From positions 3,614,001-3,678,000 of the forward strand of contig NC_016935.1 in the NCBI RefSeq assembly GCF_000250655.1: a stretch of 64,000 bases of DNA, in the 5' to 3' direction. Shown here one piece after another: positions 33,529 to 41,537 of this stretch. The stretch is from Paenibacillus mucilaginosus 3016. Its GTDB lineage: Bacteria > Bacillota > Bacilli > Paenibacillales > NBRC-103111. Made by a program: the position numbers and the translations under genes. The notes beneath the pieces were generated by a model. That model worked only from the letters and a program-made list of their open reading frames with translations. It was not told where the DNA came from and made no database searches. The stretch's first letter is position 1; every line of letters begins with the position of its first letter.

Positions 33529-33912
33529 ATGGAGCAGTTCGATGTAACGACAGCGGGTACGCTGGTCAGAGCCTCGTACAAGACGGGGGAGTATATCGGT
33601 GAAACGGTTGAGGTCTCCCCAAGCGGCAAGATTGCAGTGAAAATCCTGGCGGTCGTGAAGCACCCGACGCAGGGCGACCTGCACAACCCGATGGAAGCGG
33701 ATGTGGCGTTCTTCCATCAGCGCCGGGCGCTGGCCTTCCAGGAGATCGCGCTGATGCCGTCCCACACGGTGAAGCCTTACACCGGAACGGTGCCGGAGTA
33801 CCGAACCTCACTGCTCGCTGCGCTGGAAGCCCAGCGACAGGAACTGCAGGGAACGGTCCGGTGGGCCCAGCGCTGCCTCGAGGAGCTGGAAGCACTGGCC
33901 CGGGAATATTGA
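33529..33912 (+). CDS. kapB: KapB-like kinase-associated protein
   Basis: A 127-residue protein resembling Bacillus KapB: TAGTLVRASYKTGEYIGETVEVSPSGKIAVKILAVVKHPTQGDLHNPMEADVAFFHQRRALAFQEIALMPSHTVKPY. In Bacillus KapB helps the KinB sporulation kinase feed the Spo0 phosphorelay; the family is small and beta-rich. The present protein has no lipobox at its N terminus, so it is probably cytoplasmic. AAAGGAGCGG lies before the ATG. A membrane histidine kinase is encoded next, but linkage to it is only suggested by position. Confidence 0.75.
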   Translation: MEQFDVTTAGTLVRASYKTGEYIGETVEVSPSGKIAVKILAVVKHPTQGDLHNPMEADVAFFHQRRALAFQEIALMPSHTVKPYTGTVPEYRTSLLAALEAQRQELQGTVRWAQRCLEELEALAREY

Positions 33913-34004
33913 TCCGGGTGACGGAGGGCCGGCAGATCGGAGATTAGATTGATCATCCTTCTTCCAGGCCGGCCGGATGCACCCTCAGAAACGGAAGTGG
34001 TTCC

Positions 34005-35411
34005 ATGCTGTTCGTGCTCATCGGCCTCTGGACAATCGGCCTGCTGCTTATCGTGACCGATCCTAAGCGCATGACGACGCGCTGGATCTCCTCGATCGCA
34101 TTCACCGGAGGCTGCGGCGGGCTGTCGGCCGTCATTGCGGACGACCTGTTCCCGCTGTTCTATGCGAAGGGGTGGCTGACCTCGAATGTGGCGCCTCTCC
34201 TCACACAGGCTGAGATTTTCTCCTCACTGACGTGTTATTACGGCCTGCCGTATACGTTCGTCATGTTCAGTATCGTGTATTTCCCGGACTATCCGTACTG
34301 GTCCTGGCAGCGCAAACGCTGGCTGCCGTATGTGCTGCTGCTGCCGCCGGTGCTCTCCTTCGCCTTCGATGCGCCGCCCGATGCCCCGATCCCTTACAGC
34401 TACGTCCTGTTCTGGGCGGTGCCTTATATCCTGGGCGGGATCTACCTGCTGACCGCCGGCACCTGGAAGGAGCGCAATTCGTTCCTGCGGCGCAGCCGGC
34501 TGCTGACGACCGCCGCGGCGGCGCCTACGCTCTTTTTTGCCTTATTCACGCTGTATGTGCTTCCGGCGCTCTTCGGGGAGTATGAATGGTGGAGGTACAA
34601 CCCCGGGATCATCGCGTTCACGATTGCCGTGATCGTAGGCTCTTCGTTCCGCTACGGTTTCATGGGCCTGCAGATCTCGATTCAGAACCAGAAGCTCGAT
34701 TATACGCTGCGTGCGATCACCTCCGGGACCTCGATTCTTAATCACGCGATCAAGAACGATGTGGGCAAAATCCGTCTCTTCGGGGATAAGATCAAATCGG
34801 ACGCGGAGCGCGGAACGGCCGATCCGGAGAATTTGATGCGGGACGTGGAGGTCATTCTCGCCGCTTCCCAGCACATCTATGACATGATCTACCGCATCCA
34901 GGGCCAGACCCAGGAAGTGGAGCTCGTCATGGAGGAATTCGAGCCCGAGCGGATTCTGAGGCAGTGCCTGGACATGCTTGCGCCGGAGACGCAGGGCGTT
35001 CTGGTCGAGGAGCAGTATCTCTACCGGGGGACAATGACCGGGGACCGGGCACAGCTCACGGAGGTGTGGACCAATGTGCTCACCAATGCGATCGAAGCGA
35101 TGCCCGGCGGCGGAAAACTGACGGTGCGGCTGAGCGAGACGAAGCGCAAGCTGGTCGTGGAGATCAAGGACAGCGGGCTCGGAATGGAAAAGCATCAGCT
35201 CAAGCGGGTGTTCGATCCGTTCTACACGACGAAGAGCGGCAAAAAATTAAATTTCGGCTTGGGCCTGTCCTACTGTTATACTATTGTCATGAAGCATAAA
35301 GGCACCATGAACATCCACAGCAAACCGGGACAGGGAACGAGCGTGTTTATGCAGTTCCCCCGGCGGGCGGCTGCGGAGAGCCGGAAGGGAGCGAGTGAGA
35401 ATGGACAATAA
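34005..35411 (+). CDS. Membrane histidine kinase
   Basis: A 468-residue sensor. Residues 1-215 contain about seven hydrophobic segments with short loops, a membrane sensor region. The phospho-acceptor is probably His247 in SILNHAIKNDVGK. The ATP-binding domain shows an N box (EVWTNVLTNAIEAMPGGG), G1 (KDSGLGM), F box (FDPFYTT) and G2 (GLGLSYCYTIV). The last 11 bases overlap the response regulator start region, so they form a two-component pair. The signal is unknown. Confidence 0.85.
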   Translation: MLFVLIGLWTIGLLLIVTDPKRMTTRWISSIAFTGGCGGLSAVIADDLFPLFYAKGWLTSNVAPLLTQAEIFSSLTCYYGLPYTFVMFSIVYFPDYPYWSWQRKRWLPYVLLLPPVLSFAFDAPPDAPIPYSYVLFWAVPYILGGIYLLTAGTWKERNSFLRRSRLLTTAAAAPTLFFALFTLYVLPALFGEYEWWRYNPGIIAFTIAVIVGSSFRYGFMGLQISIQNQKLDYTLRAITSGTSILNHAIKNDVGKIRLFGDKIKSDAERGTADPENLMRDVEVILAASQHIYDMIYRIQGQTQEVELVMEEFEPERILRQCLDMLAPETQGVLVEEQYLYRGTMTGDRAQLTEVWTNVLTNAIEAMPGGGKLTVRLSETKRKLVVEIKDSGLGMEKHQLKRVFDPFYTTKSGKKLNFGLGLSYCYTIVMKHKGTMNIHSKPGQGTSVFMQFPRRAAAESRKGASENGQ

Positions 35412-36060
35412 CCGCATTCGCGTGGTCATCGTGGAGGATGATCCCGATTGGCTGCGCGGCCTGCAGAGCTACCTGCAGAAAGAAGGGGACATCGAGGTCG
35501 TCGGAACCGCTTCCTCAGGGGAGGCGGGCGTCGAGCTGCTCGAGCGGGTGGAAGCCGATGTCGTGCTCATGGACATCATGATGTCCGACAGCCCGGAGGG
35601 ACTGTGGGCGGCCGCAGAGATCGTCAAGTGCAGCGGTGCCCGTGTCGTCATGCTCTCTTCGATGGAGGAGAAGGAGATGATCTTCGAGGCGTTCAAAGCC
35701 GGTGCCGTCGATTATATGGTGAAATCGAATTTTACCGAGATTCCGGCGACGATCCGCAGCGCGTATGCGAACCGCAGCGCGATTCATCCGAGTGTAGCGG
35801 CTCAGATGCGTGAGGAGTTCCGGCGGCTGAAGCAGCTGGAGCACGAGGTACGGGTGAGGGAGCTCAAGAATCTGCTGACGCCAACCGAGATCCAGGTGCT
35901 CGATCTGATCGAGAAAGGCCATACGCAGACCCAGATCGCCGATAAGTTCGTCGTGTCGATCCGCACCATCAAGGTGCACGTGGGCAACATCCTCAAGAAG
36001 CTCGGCGGCAAGAGCTCCAAGGAAGCGGCCCAGAAGGCCAAAGATATGGGCATCTTATAG
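35401..36060 (+). CDS. NarL/LuxR-type response regulator
   Basis: A 219-residue regulator with a receiver domain (phospho-acceptor Asp58 in VVLMDIMM, acidic VEDDPD at 11-16, Lys in DYMVKSNF) and a C-terminal LuxR-type HTH: LTPTEIQVLDLIEKGHTQTQIADKFVVSIRTIKVHVGNILKKLGGKSS. ATG 35401 is chosen over an in-frame GTG at 35395 because of spacing to GAAGGGAG. It overlaps the histidine kinase by 11 bases and is its cognate partner. Target genes unknown. Confidence 0.88.
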   Translation: MDNNRIRVVIVEDDPDWLRGLQSYLQKEGDIEVVGTASSGEAGVELLERVEADVVLMDIMMSDSPEGLWAAAEIVKCSGARVVMLSSMEEKEMIFEAFKAGAVDYMVKSNFTEIPATIRSAYANRSAIHPSVAAQMREEFRRLKQLEHEVRVRELKNLLTPTEIQVLDLIEKGHTQTQIADKFVVSIRTIKVHVGNILKKLGGKSSKEAAQKAKDMGIL

Positions 36061-36160
36061 AAGCTGTGGTATAGTTATAAGCAGTTTTGGCATGACCAGG
36101 AAGCCACGCTGGCGGGTCCAGCGCTACAACCCACAGGCAAACGGAGGAGTAGGCAAAACC

Positions 36161-37240
36161 ATGAGCCCTAACGACAAACTGCACATCGGCGTCATCGGCG
36201 CCGGCAACATCGGTAACGTACATATCCAGGAATTCCAGAAGCTGCCCGACGTCGTCATCACAGCGGTTACAGACGTCTATCAGCCTATGGCGATCTCCCG
36301 GGCCAAAGAATACGGCATCCCTACCGTTCACGTGACCTACCAGGATCTGCTGCAGGATCCGAATGTGGATGCGGTCGTGGTGGCGGTTCCGAACGAATCC
36401 CATGCCCCGATCGCCATCGAGGCGCTGCGCGCGGGCAAGCACGTCCTGCTCGAGAAGCCGATGGCGGTCAACGCGGCCTCGGCCAAGGAGATTGTGAAGG
36501 CCCACCTGAAGAGCGGCAAGGTGCTCATGATGGCGCACCAGATGCGCTGGGAGCCGCTGAACCTGCAGGTGAAGGAGCAGATCGACAAGGGCGCGCTGGG
36601 CAAAATCTATAACGTCAAAACCGGCTGGCTGCGCCGCAAAGGCATTCCCGGCTGGGGCACCTGGTTCACCCAGATGCACAAGGCCGGCGGCGGGCCGCTG
36701 ATCGATATCGGCGTGCACATGCTCGACCTGTCCCTGCACCTCATGGGCTCGCCGAAGCCGGTTTCGGTATTCGGGACGACCTATGCGGAGTTCGGACCGA
36801 AGAAGAAGGGGATCGGCACGTGGGGCAAGCCGGACTGGAACGGCTTCTATGACGTAGAAGACCTGGCTACCGCGCTGATCAAGCTTGACAACGGCAGCAC
36901 GCTGTCCCTGGATGTGTCGTGGGCGGCCAACACGGGCTTCATCAACAACGGCCCGTATATTTACCTCATGGGCTCCGACGGCGGCGCTTCGCTGCAGGGG
37001 GACAAAGGTACACTGCATACGGAGCTGTTCGACCGCACGGCGGACGTGGACCTGGTTATTCCGCAGAACGACGAAGGCGCGAGAGTGCGGATGAGCCGCC
37101 ATTTCGTCGACTGCGTGCGTGAGAACCGTGAACCAATCACCTCGGCGATGTCGGGCCTGACGAACTCGCTGGTGCTTGAAGCGATCTACGAGTCCTCCCG
37201 GACCGGCAATGTCGTAAAACTGGATTGGAACCTGGACTGA
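36161..37240 (+). CDS. Gfo/Idh/MocA-family oxidoreductase
   Basis: A 359-residue NAD(P)-dependent sugar or cyclitol dehydrogenase relative. The Rossmann motif is IGVIGAGNIGNVH; the catalytic Lys is in HVLLEKPMAVN; GGGPLIDIGVHMLDLSLHLMG provides the conserved Asp/His region. CGGAGGAG about 11 bases before ATG 36161 fixes the start; longer readings have no site. It sits alone between a two-component pair and a membrane gene. The substrate cannot be predicted. Confidence 0.83.
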   Translation: MSPNDKLHIGVIGAGNIGNVHIQEFQKLPDVVITAVTDVYQPMAISRAKEYGIPTVHVTYQDLLQDPNVDAVVVAVPNESHAPIAIEALRAGKHVLLEKPMAVNAASAKEIVKAHLKSGKVLMMAHQMRWEPLNLQVKEQIDKGALGKIYNVKTGWLRRKGIPGWGTWFTQMHKAGGGPLIDIGVHMLDLSLHLMGSPKPVSVFGTTYAEFGPKKKGIGTWGKPDWNGFYDVEDLATALIKLDNGSTLSLDVSWAANTGFINNGPYIYLMGSDGGASLQGDKGTLHTELFDRTADVDLVIPQNDEGARVRMSRHFVDCVRENREPITSAMSGLTNSLVLEAIYESSRTGNVVKLDWNLD

Positions 37241-37246
37241 TATCAT

Positions 37247-37900
37247 ATGGACACACTGCTTGAGATTAACCTGCAATTATTCAGTGTCATCGGTACGATC
37301 GCCTTCGCCATCTCGGGGGCGGTCGTTGCCATGGAGGAAGAATACGATATCTTGGGCGTGTTCGTGCTGGCCCTCGTCACCGCGTTCGGCGGCGGGGTGA
37401 TCCGCAACCTGCTCATCGGCGTGCCGGTCACGACTTTGTGGGAGCAGGGCATGTTCCTGAAGACGGCCGTGATTTCGGCTTTTCTTGTGTTTCTGGTGCC
37501 GGTGTCATGGATTCTGCGCTGGAAAACGTGGGAATCGCTGTTCGACGCCATCGGCCTCGCCGCGTTCGCTATTCAGGGCGCCCTGTATGCGACGAAGAAC
37601 GGTGTGCCGCTGAGTGCGGTCATGGTGGCGGCGATGATGACGGGGATCGGCGGAGGCATTATCCGCGACGTGCTCGCCGGACGCAAGCCGCTGGTGCTCC
37701 GCGATGAGATCTATGCCGTGTGGGCGCTGCTGGCAGGCCTTGTGATCGGTCTCGGGTGGTTCGAGAGCTCCTGGGAGCTGCTTTTGCTGTTCGCCCTCGT
37801 GGTCATCATGCGGATGCTGTCCGTTACGTTCAAATGGCGCCTGCCGCGGCGGGCCATTCAGCTGCAGGAGGAGCCGCGCGAGCCGAAGCCTGGCGTTTGA
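37247..37900 (+). CDS. TRIC/UPF0126-family membrane protein
   Basis: A 217-residue membrane protein with two homologous three-helix repeats plus one helix. Each repeat carries a glycine-rich turn: ALVTAFGGGVIRNLLIG and AMMTGIGGGIIRDVLAG, the signature of the prokaryotic trimeric intracellular cation channel family (formerly UPF0126). Such proteins conduct monovalent cations. It starts 6 bases after the oxidoreductase stop, without a clear ribosome binding site of its own, so translation may depend on the upstream gene. Confidence 0.8.
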   Translation: MDTLLEINLQLFSVIGTIAFAISGAVVAMEEEYDILGVFVLALVTAFGGGVIRNLLIGVPVTTLWEQGMFLKTAVISAFLVFLVPVSWILRWKTWESLFDAIGLAAFAIQGALYATKNGVPLSAVMVAAMMTGIGGGIIRDVLAGRKPLVLRDEIYAVWALLAGLVIGLGWFESSWELLLLFALVVIMRMLSVTFKWRLPRRAIQLQEEPREPKPGV

Positions 37901-37917
37901 AGGAAGGAGAGAGAAGC

Positions 37918-38418
37918 ATGATGAGCGAAGAAAAGCGCTCCTGGAGCGGGAGCCGGCAGGTATCCAGCGAGGAGCTGCAGGAGCGGCTGGAGACGGTCCG
38001 CACCCTTCAGGAGAACGAGCTGGAGATGTACGAGATCGCCAAGGACAAGCTGACCGGCGAGCATTATCTGCACTATTCGTATCTTCACCGCAACCTGGCC
38101 GGAGCGCCGGGAGCAGGAGCGGGAGGAGAGGAAGTCTTCCACCAGCTGCTTCCGCTGGATTCCGACGATGTGCTGGGCATTCTGTTCAGTGAACAGCCTT
38201 ATGTCTATCCGCAGTACTGGAAGCGCGCCTTCCTGCGCAACGGACCGGAAGGGCAGTATGTCTGGTTCGATCCGACCTATGCTGATGCGGAGGCGGAGAA
38301 CGAAGCGTTCGGCCGCGATCTGGCAAGCCGGCTGGCGGAATTCAAGCGCCAGGGCAACGTGAGTGAGGAAGCGGTCAAGCGATTCCTGGAGGAGCTTGAG
38401 AAAGGGAACGGCGAGTAG
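37918..38418 (+). CDS. Conserved-looking cytoplasmic protein of unknown function
   Basis: A 166-residue acidic protein, MMSEEKRSWSGSRQVSSEELQERLETVRTLQ..., with helices at both ends and a central YLHYSYLHRNL and YVWFDPTYADAEAENEAFGRDL. No membrane segment, signal peptide or known motif is seen. GAAGGAGAG precedes the ATG at 37918, and it lies 17 bases after the TRIC-like gene, probably in the same transcript. A weak hairpin plus ATTTTTG after the stop (to about 38440) may end the unit. Confidence 0.65.
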   Translation: MMSEEKRSWSGSRQVSSEELQERLETVRTLQENELEMYEIAKDKLTGEHYLHYSYLHRNLAGAPGAGAGGEEVFHQLLPLDSDDVLGILFSEQPYVYPQYWKRAFLRNGPEGQYVWFDPTYADAEAENEAFGRDLASRLAEFKRQGNVSEEAVKRFLEELEKGNGE

Positions 38419-38507
38419 CCGCAGCGGCGGATTTTTGTTATATCGTCTTCTATTTTTTAATAAACGCGCCTCGTTCGTAAAGGACGGCTAAGCCGTTTAT
38501 CTTATTC

Positions 38508-38536
38508 GCATATTTTCCGGCAGGTGATTCATCCTA
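38508..38536 (+). promoter_or_regulatory. Candidate forespore (SigF/SigG-type) promoter
   Basis: GCATA (38508-38512), 17 bases, then CATCCTA (38530-38536) fits the GnATR / CATnnTA pattern of Bacillus forespore promoters. It lies 56 bases before a YhcN/YlaJ-type spore lipoprotein gene, a class commonly expressed in the forespore. Confidence 0.5.
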
Positions 38537-38592
38537 ATGGGGAAAGATGGCCGCCTTGGCGCGCCTGTGGATTAACCCTAGGAGGACACCCC

Positions 38593-39324
38593 ATGATGAT
38601 CGCGAAGAACCGAAGACCGGTGCTGCTTGCTCTGCTCTCGGTCTGCATGCTGAGCGTCTCCGCCTGCGGAGGCAACAAACCCGAGGCCTCCCGTTCCGGC
38701 GGCGGACTGCAGGATTACCGGCAGCAGCAGCTCTTTGACCGGGACAGCCGCAATAATGAAGACCCTACGCTGGGCGTGAAGAAGCGCTATGAAGATCCGG
38801 AGGCGGGCGGCAAAGGGGAGGCATACACCGGCCGTCAACAGCTCGATATGACGAACCGCCATGAAGCGAAGTCGATGGGCTTTGCCCCCGATCTCGCATT
38901 CCGTGTGAAGCAGGTGAACGGGGTGAAGGAGGCACAGGTGCTCCTTACCGAGGTGAACGCCTATGTCTCGGTCATCCTGGATGGGCACAGCCCGGATGCC
39001 GAGGCGAATCCCGAGATGATGAAAAATGGCGTCACGTCTCAGGGCGGGGCAGGTTTATTCGGCAAGGGGGGCAGCGCGCTCAAATTTTCCTGGACCGAGG
39101 AAGGAGGTCTATCCGCGAGCAAAGCGGATGAGATCCGCCGGACCGTGCTGGAGGCGGCGCCTACCATTCAGCAGGTGTTCGTTTCCGCGAACCCGAACTT
39201 CGTGCAGCGCATCCGCTTCTATGCGAAGGAAGAGCAGGAGAAGGGGACCTTCTCGCAGTACACCAATGAGTTCGGCACAATGGTGCAGCACGTATTCCCT
39301 GACGACGTCAATACGAGACGCTAG
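38593..39324 (+). CDS. YhcN/YlaJ-family sporulation lipoprotein
   Basis: A 243-residue lipoprotein. The signal peptide RRPVLLALLSVCMLSVSAC ends in a lipobox (LSVSA then Cys). The body contains DLAFRVKQVNGVKEAQVLLTEVNAYVSVILDG, the alpha-beta core of the YhcN/YlaJ family, and a C-terminal VFVSANPNFVQRIRFYAKE. Family members are found in spore membranes of Bacillus. GGAGGAC precedes the ATG at 38593. A SigF/SigG-like promoter lies upstream and a strong terminator follows, so this is a monocistronic, probably forespore-expressed gene. Confidence 0.82.
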   Translation: MMIAKNRRPVLLALLSVCMLSVSACGGNKPEASRSGGGLQDYRQQQLFDRDSRNNEDPTLGVKKRYEDPEAGGKGEAYTGRQQLDMTNRHEAKSMGFAPDLAFRVKQVNGVKEAQVLLTEVNAYVSVILDGHSPDAEANPEMMKNGVTSQGGAGLFGKGGSALKFSWTEEGGLSASKADEIRRTVLEAAPTIQQVFVSANPNFVQRIRFYAKEEQEKGTFSQYTNEFGTMVQHVFPDDVNTRR

Positions 39325-39361
39325 ACGGCCGCAAGCCGCCGTCAGCCACCCGGGTATATAC

Positions 39362-39420
39362 CAAACAACGGACCGCCCTCCTGCCGCAGCCTGCGGCGTG
39401 TGAAGGCGGTCCGTTGTTTG
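39362..39420. terminator. Bidirectional terminator between convergent genes
   Basis: CAAACAACGGACCGCC (39362-39377) and its exact complement (39405-39420) make a 16-base-pair stem, with a second GC-rich hairpin inside the loop. It separates the spore lipoprotein gene from the convergent response regulator. Confidence 0.75.
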
Positions 39421-39460
39421 CGCAAGGGACCATGTCTATATAGGGGTGAAGCAGGATCTA

Positions 39461-40159
39461 TTATTTTAATTCGAATTTGTAACCGACGCCCCAGACCGTC
39501 TTGATGTACTTGGGGTCCTTCGGATCCGTTTCGACTTTCTTGCGCAGGTTGGTGATGTGCACGTCCACGGAGCGTTCCGTGACGAACGAATCGATGCCGC
39601 GGATCTTGTTCAGCAGCTCTTCGCGGGAGAACACCTTGCCGGGATGAAGCCAGAAGTTGCGCATAATTTCAAATTCGGAGTAGGTCGTATCGATCGGCTG
39701 GCTGCGCAGATAGATGCAGCGCTTTTCGAGGTCCAGGGTAATATCCTTTTCCTCCGGAGCCGGAGGCTCTGCGGCCGTCGCTTTCACGGCTTGGTTGAAG
39801 GCGGCACGGCGGAGCAGGGCGGAGGTGCGGGCGGCCAGCTCTCTCATGCTAAACGGTTTGCACAAATAGTCGTCCGCTCCCACGGTCAGCGCGTTGACGC
39901 GCTCGGACACTTCGTTCTTGGCCGAGACGATCATGATGGGCACATTCGACAGGGTCCGGAAGTGCTTGCAGAGCTCAATCCCGTTCGTATCCGGCAGCAT
40001 GAGGTCGAGGATCACGACATCCGGGCGCTCCTCCGTGAAGAGATCTTGAGCCTGCTTGCCGTCGAACGCACAGGAAACATGGTAGTTCTCTTCACTCAGG
40101 TATATGGATATCATATCTGCAATACTATGATCATCTTCCACAAGTAATACTTTAGACAT
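39461..40159 (-). CDS. Orphan OmpR/PhoP-type response regulator
   Basis: A 232-residue regulator: receiver domain with VEDD at 7-10, phospho-acceptor Asp52 in VVILDLMLPDTNG, Lys in DDYLCKPF; then a winged-helix DNA-binding domain ending RSVDVHITNLRKKVETDPKDPKYIKTVWGVGYKFELK. GAGGTGG sits 6 bases before ATG 40159; a TTG 15 bases earlier overlaps that site. No histidine kinase gene is adjacent on either side, so its partner is elsewhere. The next gene in the opposite direction is a Spo0E-like phosphatase. Confidence 0.88.
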   Translation of the reverse strand: MSKVLLVEDDHSIADMISIYLSEENYHVSCAFDGKQAQDLFTEERPDVVILDLMLPDTNGIELCKHFRTLSNVPIMIVSAKNEVSERVNALTVGADDYLCKPFSMRELAARTSALLRRAAFNQAVKATAAEPPAPEEKDITLDLEKRCIYLRSQPIDTTYSEFEIMRNFWLHPGKVFSREELLNKIRGIDSFVTERSVDVHITNLRKKVETDPKDPKYIKTVWGVGYKFELK

Positions 40160-40365
40160 GACATGCCACCTCAACTAGTTGAAATATTAGAATAGTGTTA
40201 GAAAAATTCATAGTCGCTCCGCCCTGGAATTTCATACTTTCTAAATGATTACCCCTCATAATACAAAGTATCCAAGTCCTTCGGGTGGGAACGGCTTACA
40301 CACGAGTTCGTTATGGCGAACGTCAGCCCGAGGCAACCATTCATAAACCTCAGGGGGAACCTTTT

Positions 40366-40548
40366 ATGGAACTGAAACCGCAGATCGGGCGTCAAATTCA
40401 AAATTGCATCGATGATCTGAGCAGCCTGGTGACCGGTCACGGCTGTGCGCTGACCGACCCGGATGTCCTGAGAAAGAGCATGGAACTCGATGAATTGATT
40501 CTTCAGGTGATGCGGAATCAGCGTGCTTCTTCCAAGAAAGTTCATTAA
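40366..40548 (+). CDS. Spo0E-family aspartyl-phosphate phosphatase
   Basis: A 60-residue helical-hairpin protein: IGRQIQNCIDDLSSLVTGHG...DVLRKSMELDELILQVMRNQ. The SxELDELI motif near residue 40 is the signature of Spo0E-type phosphatases, which remove phosphate from Spo0A-P and delay sporulation. AGGGGGAAC precedes ATG 40366. It is divergent from the orphan response regulator, which is a conceivable but unproven substrate. Confidence 0.8.
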   Translation: MELKPQIGRQIQNCIDDLSSLVTGHGCALTDPDVLRKSMELDELILQVMRNQRASSKKVH

Positions 40549-40699
40549 GCTGTTCCGGATGCCTGCCGAAATTTGATGAGTTTGGGACAAACTGTAAGTA
40601 TAATCCGCACTTGAGCCGGACATACAAGTAAGAGGGCTTCCGCCGGTCCATCGCCGCGCCGAACCCTTCAGTACATTAGGTGAAAAAGGATGCTGCTTC

Positions 40700-40924
40700 A
40701 TGAAAGGCCGTTATCAGGTGCGTGCGTACTGTCAAGCATACGGCTGCAGGAGCCGCGAGCATAAGGAAGTCATCCGGACGATCGATCATGCATCGTCTTT
40801 TTCTTTTGCCCTCTGGATGAATGGGGCGCAGGAGCATGAGGAACGGATGACTTGTCCCGGCTGCGGGAGCCGTATGTATTATTATCCGGTATCCTGTATA
40901 AGCGAACCGGACTATCACGCATAA
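40700..40924 (+). CDS. Small cysteine-rich protein, unknown
   Basis: A 74-residue reading, MKGRYQVRAYCQAYGCRSREHKE..., with Cys pairs CQAYGC and CPGCG that could bind one zinc ion. AAAAAGGATG lies upstream. A TATAAT box at 40599-40604 with a palindrome AGTTTG-GGA-CAAACT (40579-40593) just before it could supply a regulated promoter. No family is recognised. The Cys spacing and the promoter favour a real gene, but evidence is modest. Confidence 0.45.
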   Translation: MKGRYQVRAYCQAYGCRSREHKEVIRTIDHASSFSFALWMNGAQEHEERMTCPGCGSRMYYYPVSCISEPDYHA

Positions 40925-41015
40925 CTTCCCTAATTATAAACTCCCTGTACGGAAAGTCAAAATATCCTAGGTCCTACAAACTCCCCCAAAACCGGGATTT
41001 TAAAAGAAACGTGTG

Positions 41016-41336
41016 TCAATTGACCCACGCTTCGCCCCACTGCTGTACTGCTTCCATCACCGGCTTCAGCGCCTTCCCCTTGCCGGTCAGTTCATATTCG
41101 ATCCGTACCGGGGTCTCTGGGTACACGTGCCGTACAATCAGGCCCGCAGCCTCCAGCTCTTTAAACCGCTCGGCCAGCATTCTGTCGCTCATTCCGGGAA
41201 TCATTTCGGATATATCCTTGAAGCGGCACGGCCCTCCGAGCAGTGCACAGAGGATCAAGCCGGTCCAGCGCTTGCCCAGGATCTCGAAAGCAGCTTCAAA
41301 TTTGGGACACATCGTATGCGGTTGTTGATCTGCCAT
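41016..41336 (-). CDS. HxlR-family winged-helix regulator
   Basis: A 106-residue DNA-binding protein: CPKFEAAFEILGKRWTGLILCALLGGPCRFKDISEMIPGMSDRMLAERFKELEAAGLIVRHVYPETPVRIEYELTGKG. This is the HxlR fold, with Cys near the N terminus (CPKFEA) as in thiol- or quinone-sensing members, and Cys in the helix region. GAGGTG before ATG 41336 fixes the start; the upstream in-frame GTG lies within that site. It is divergent from purT, and an HxlR-style palindrome lies between them. Confidence 0.85.
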   Translation of the reverse strand: MADQQPHTMCPKFEAAFEILGKRWTGLILCALLGGPCRFKDISEMIPGMSDRMLAERFKELEAAGLIVRHVYPETPVRIEYELTGKGKALKPVMEAVQQWGEAWVN

Positions 41337-41378
41337 CGTCTTCACCTCTTCTGCCTCTATTTTACCATAAAAGACACT

Positions 41379-41426
41379 TTGAATGTTAGCTTTTTTCTTA
41401 TTATATACTTGTATTTAGTAAGTATA
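41379..41426 (+). promoter_or_regulatory. purT promoter overlapped by an HxlR-type palindrome
   Basis: TTGAAT (41379-41384), 17 bases, then TATATA (41402-41407) form a promoter directed at purT. TATACTT (41404-41410) and AAGTATA (41420-41426) form a palindrome with a 9-base centre containing TAGT, close to known HxlR-family sites, and it covers the -10 box. The divergent HxlR gene is the natural candidate ligand. Confidence 0.5.
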
Positions 41427-41450
41427 CATAGGGCTCTAGGGCTATGCCTT

Positions 41451-41479
41451 CAACTTATCCTTGAAAAAGTTGGATAAGT
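41451..41479 (+). promoter_or_regulatory. Inverted repeat in the purT leader with two alternative pairings
   Basis: ACTTATCC (41453-41460) pairs with GGATAAGT (41472-41479); the same stretch can instead pair CAACTT (41451-41456) with AAGTTG (41467-41472 region). It lies 60 bases before the purT start and could be an operator or an RNA hairpin. No purine-riboswitch core is recognised. Confidence 0.35.
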
Positions 41480-41537
41480 AAAGTATAACTGCGGTAGCAA
41501 CAAATTTTGGCGGGATGCTTATGGAGGGAATGTTTAC

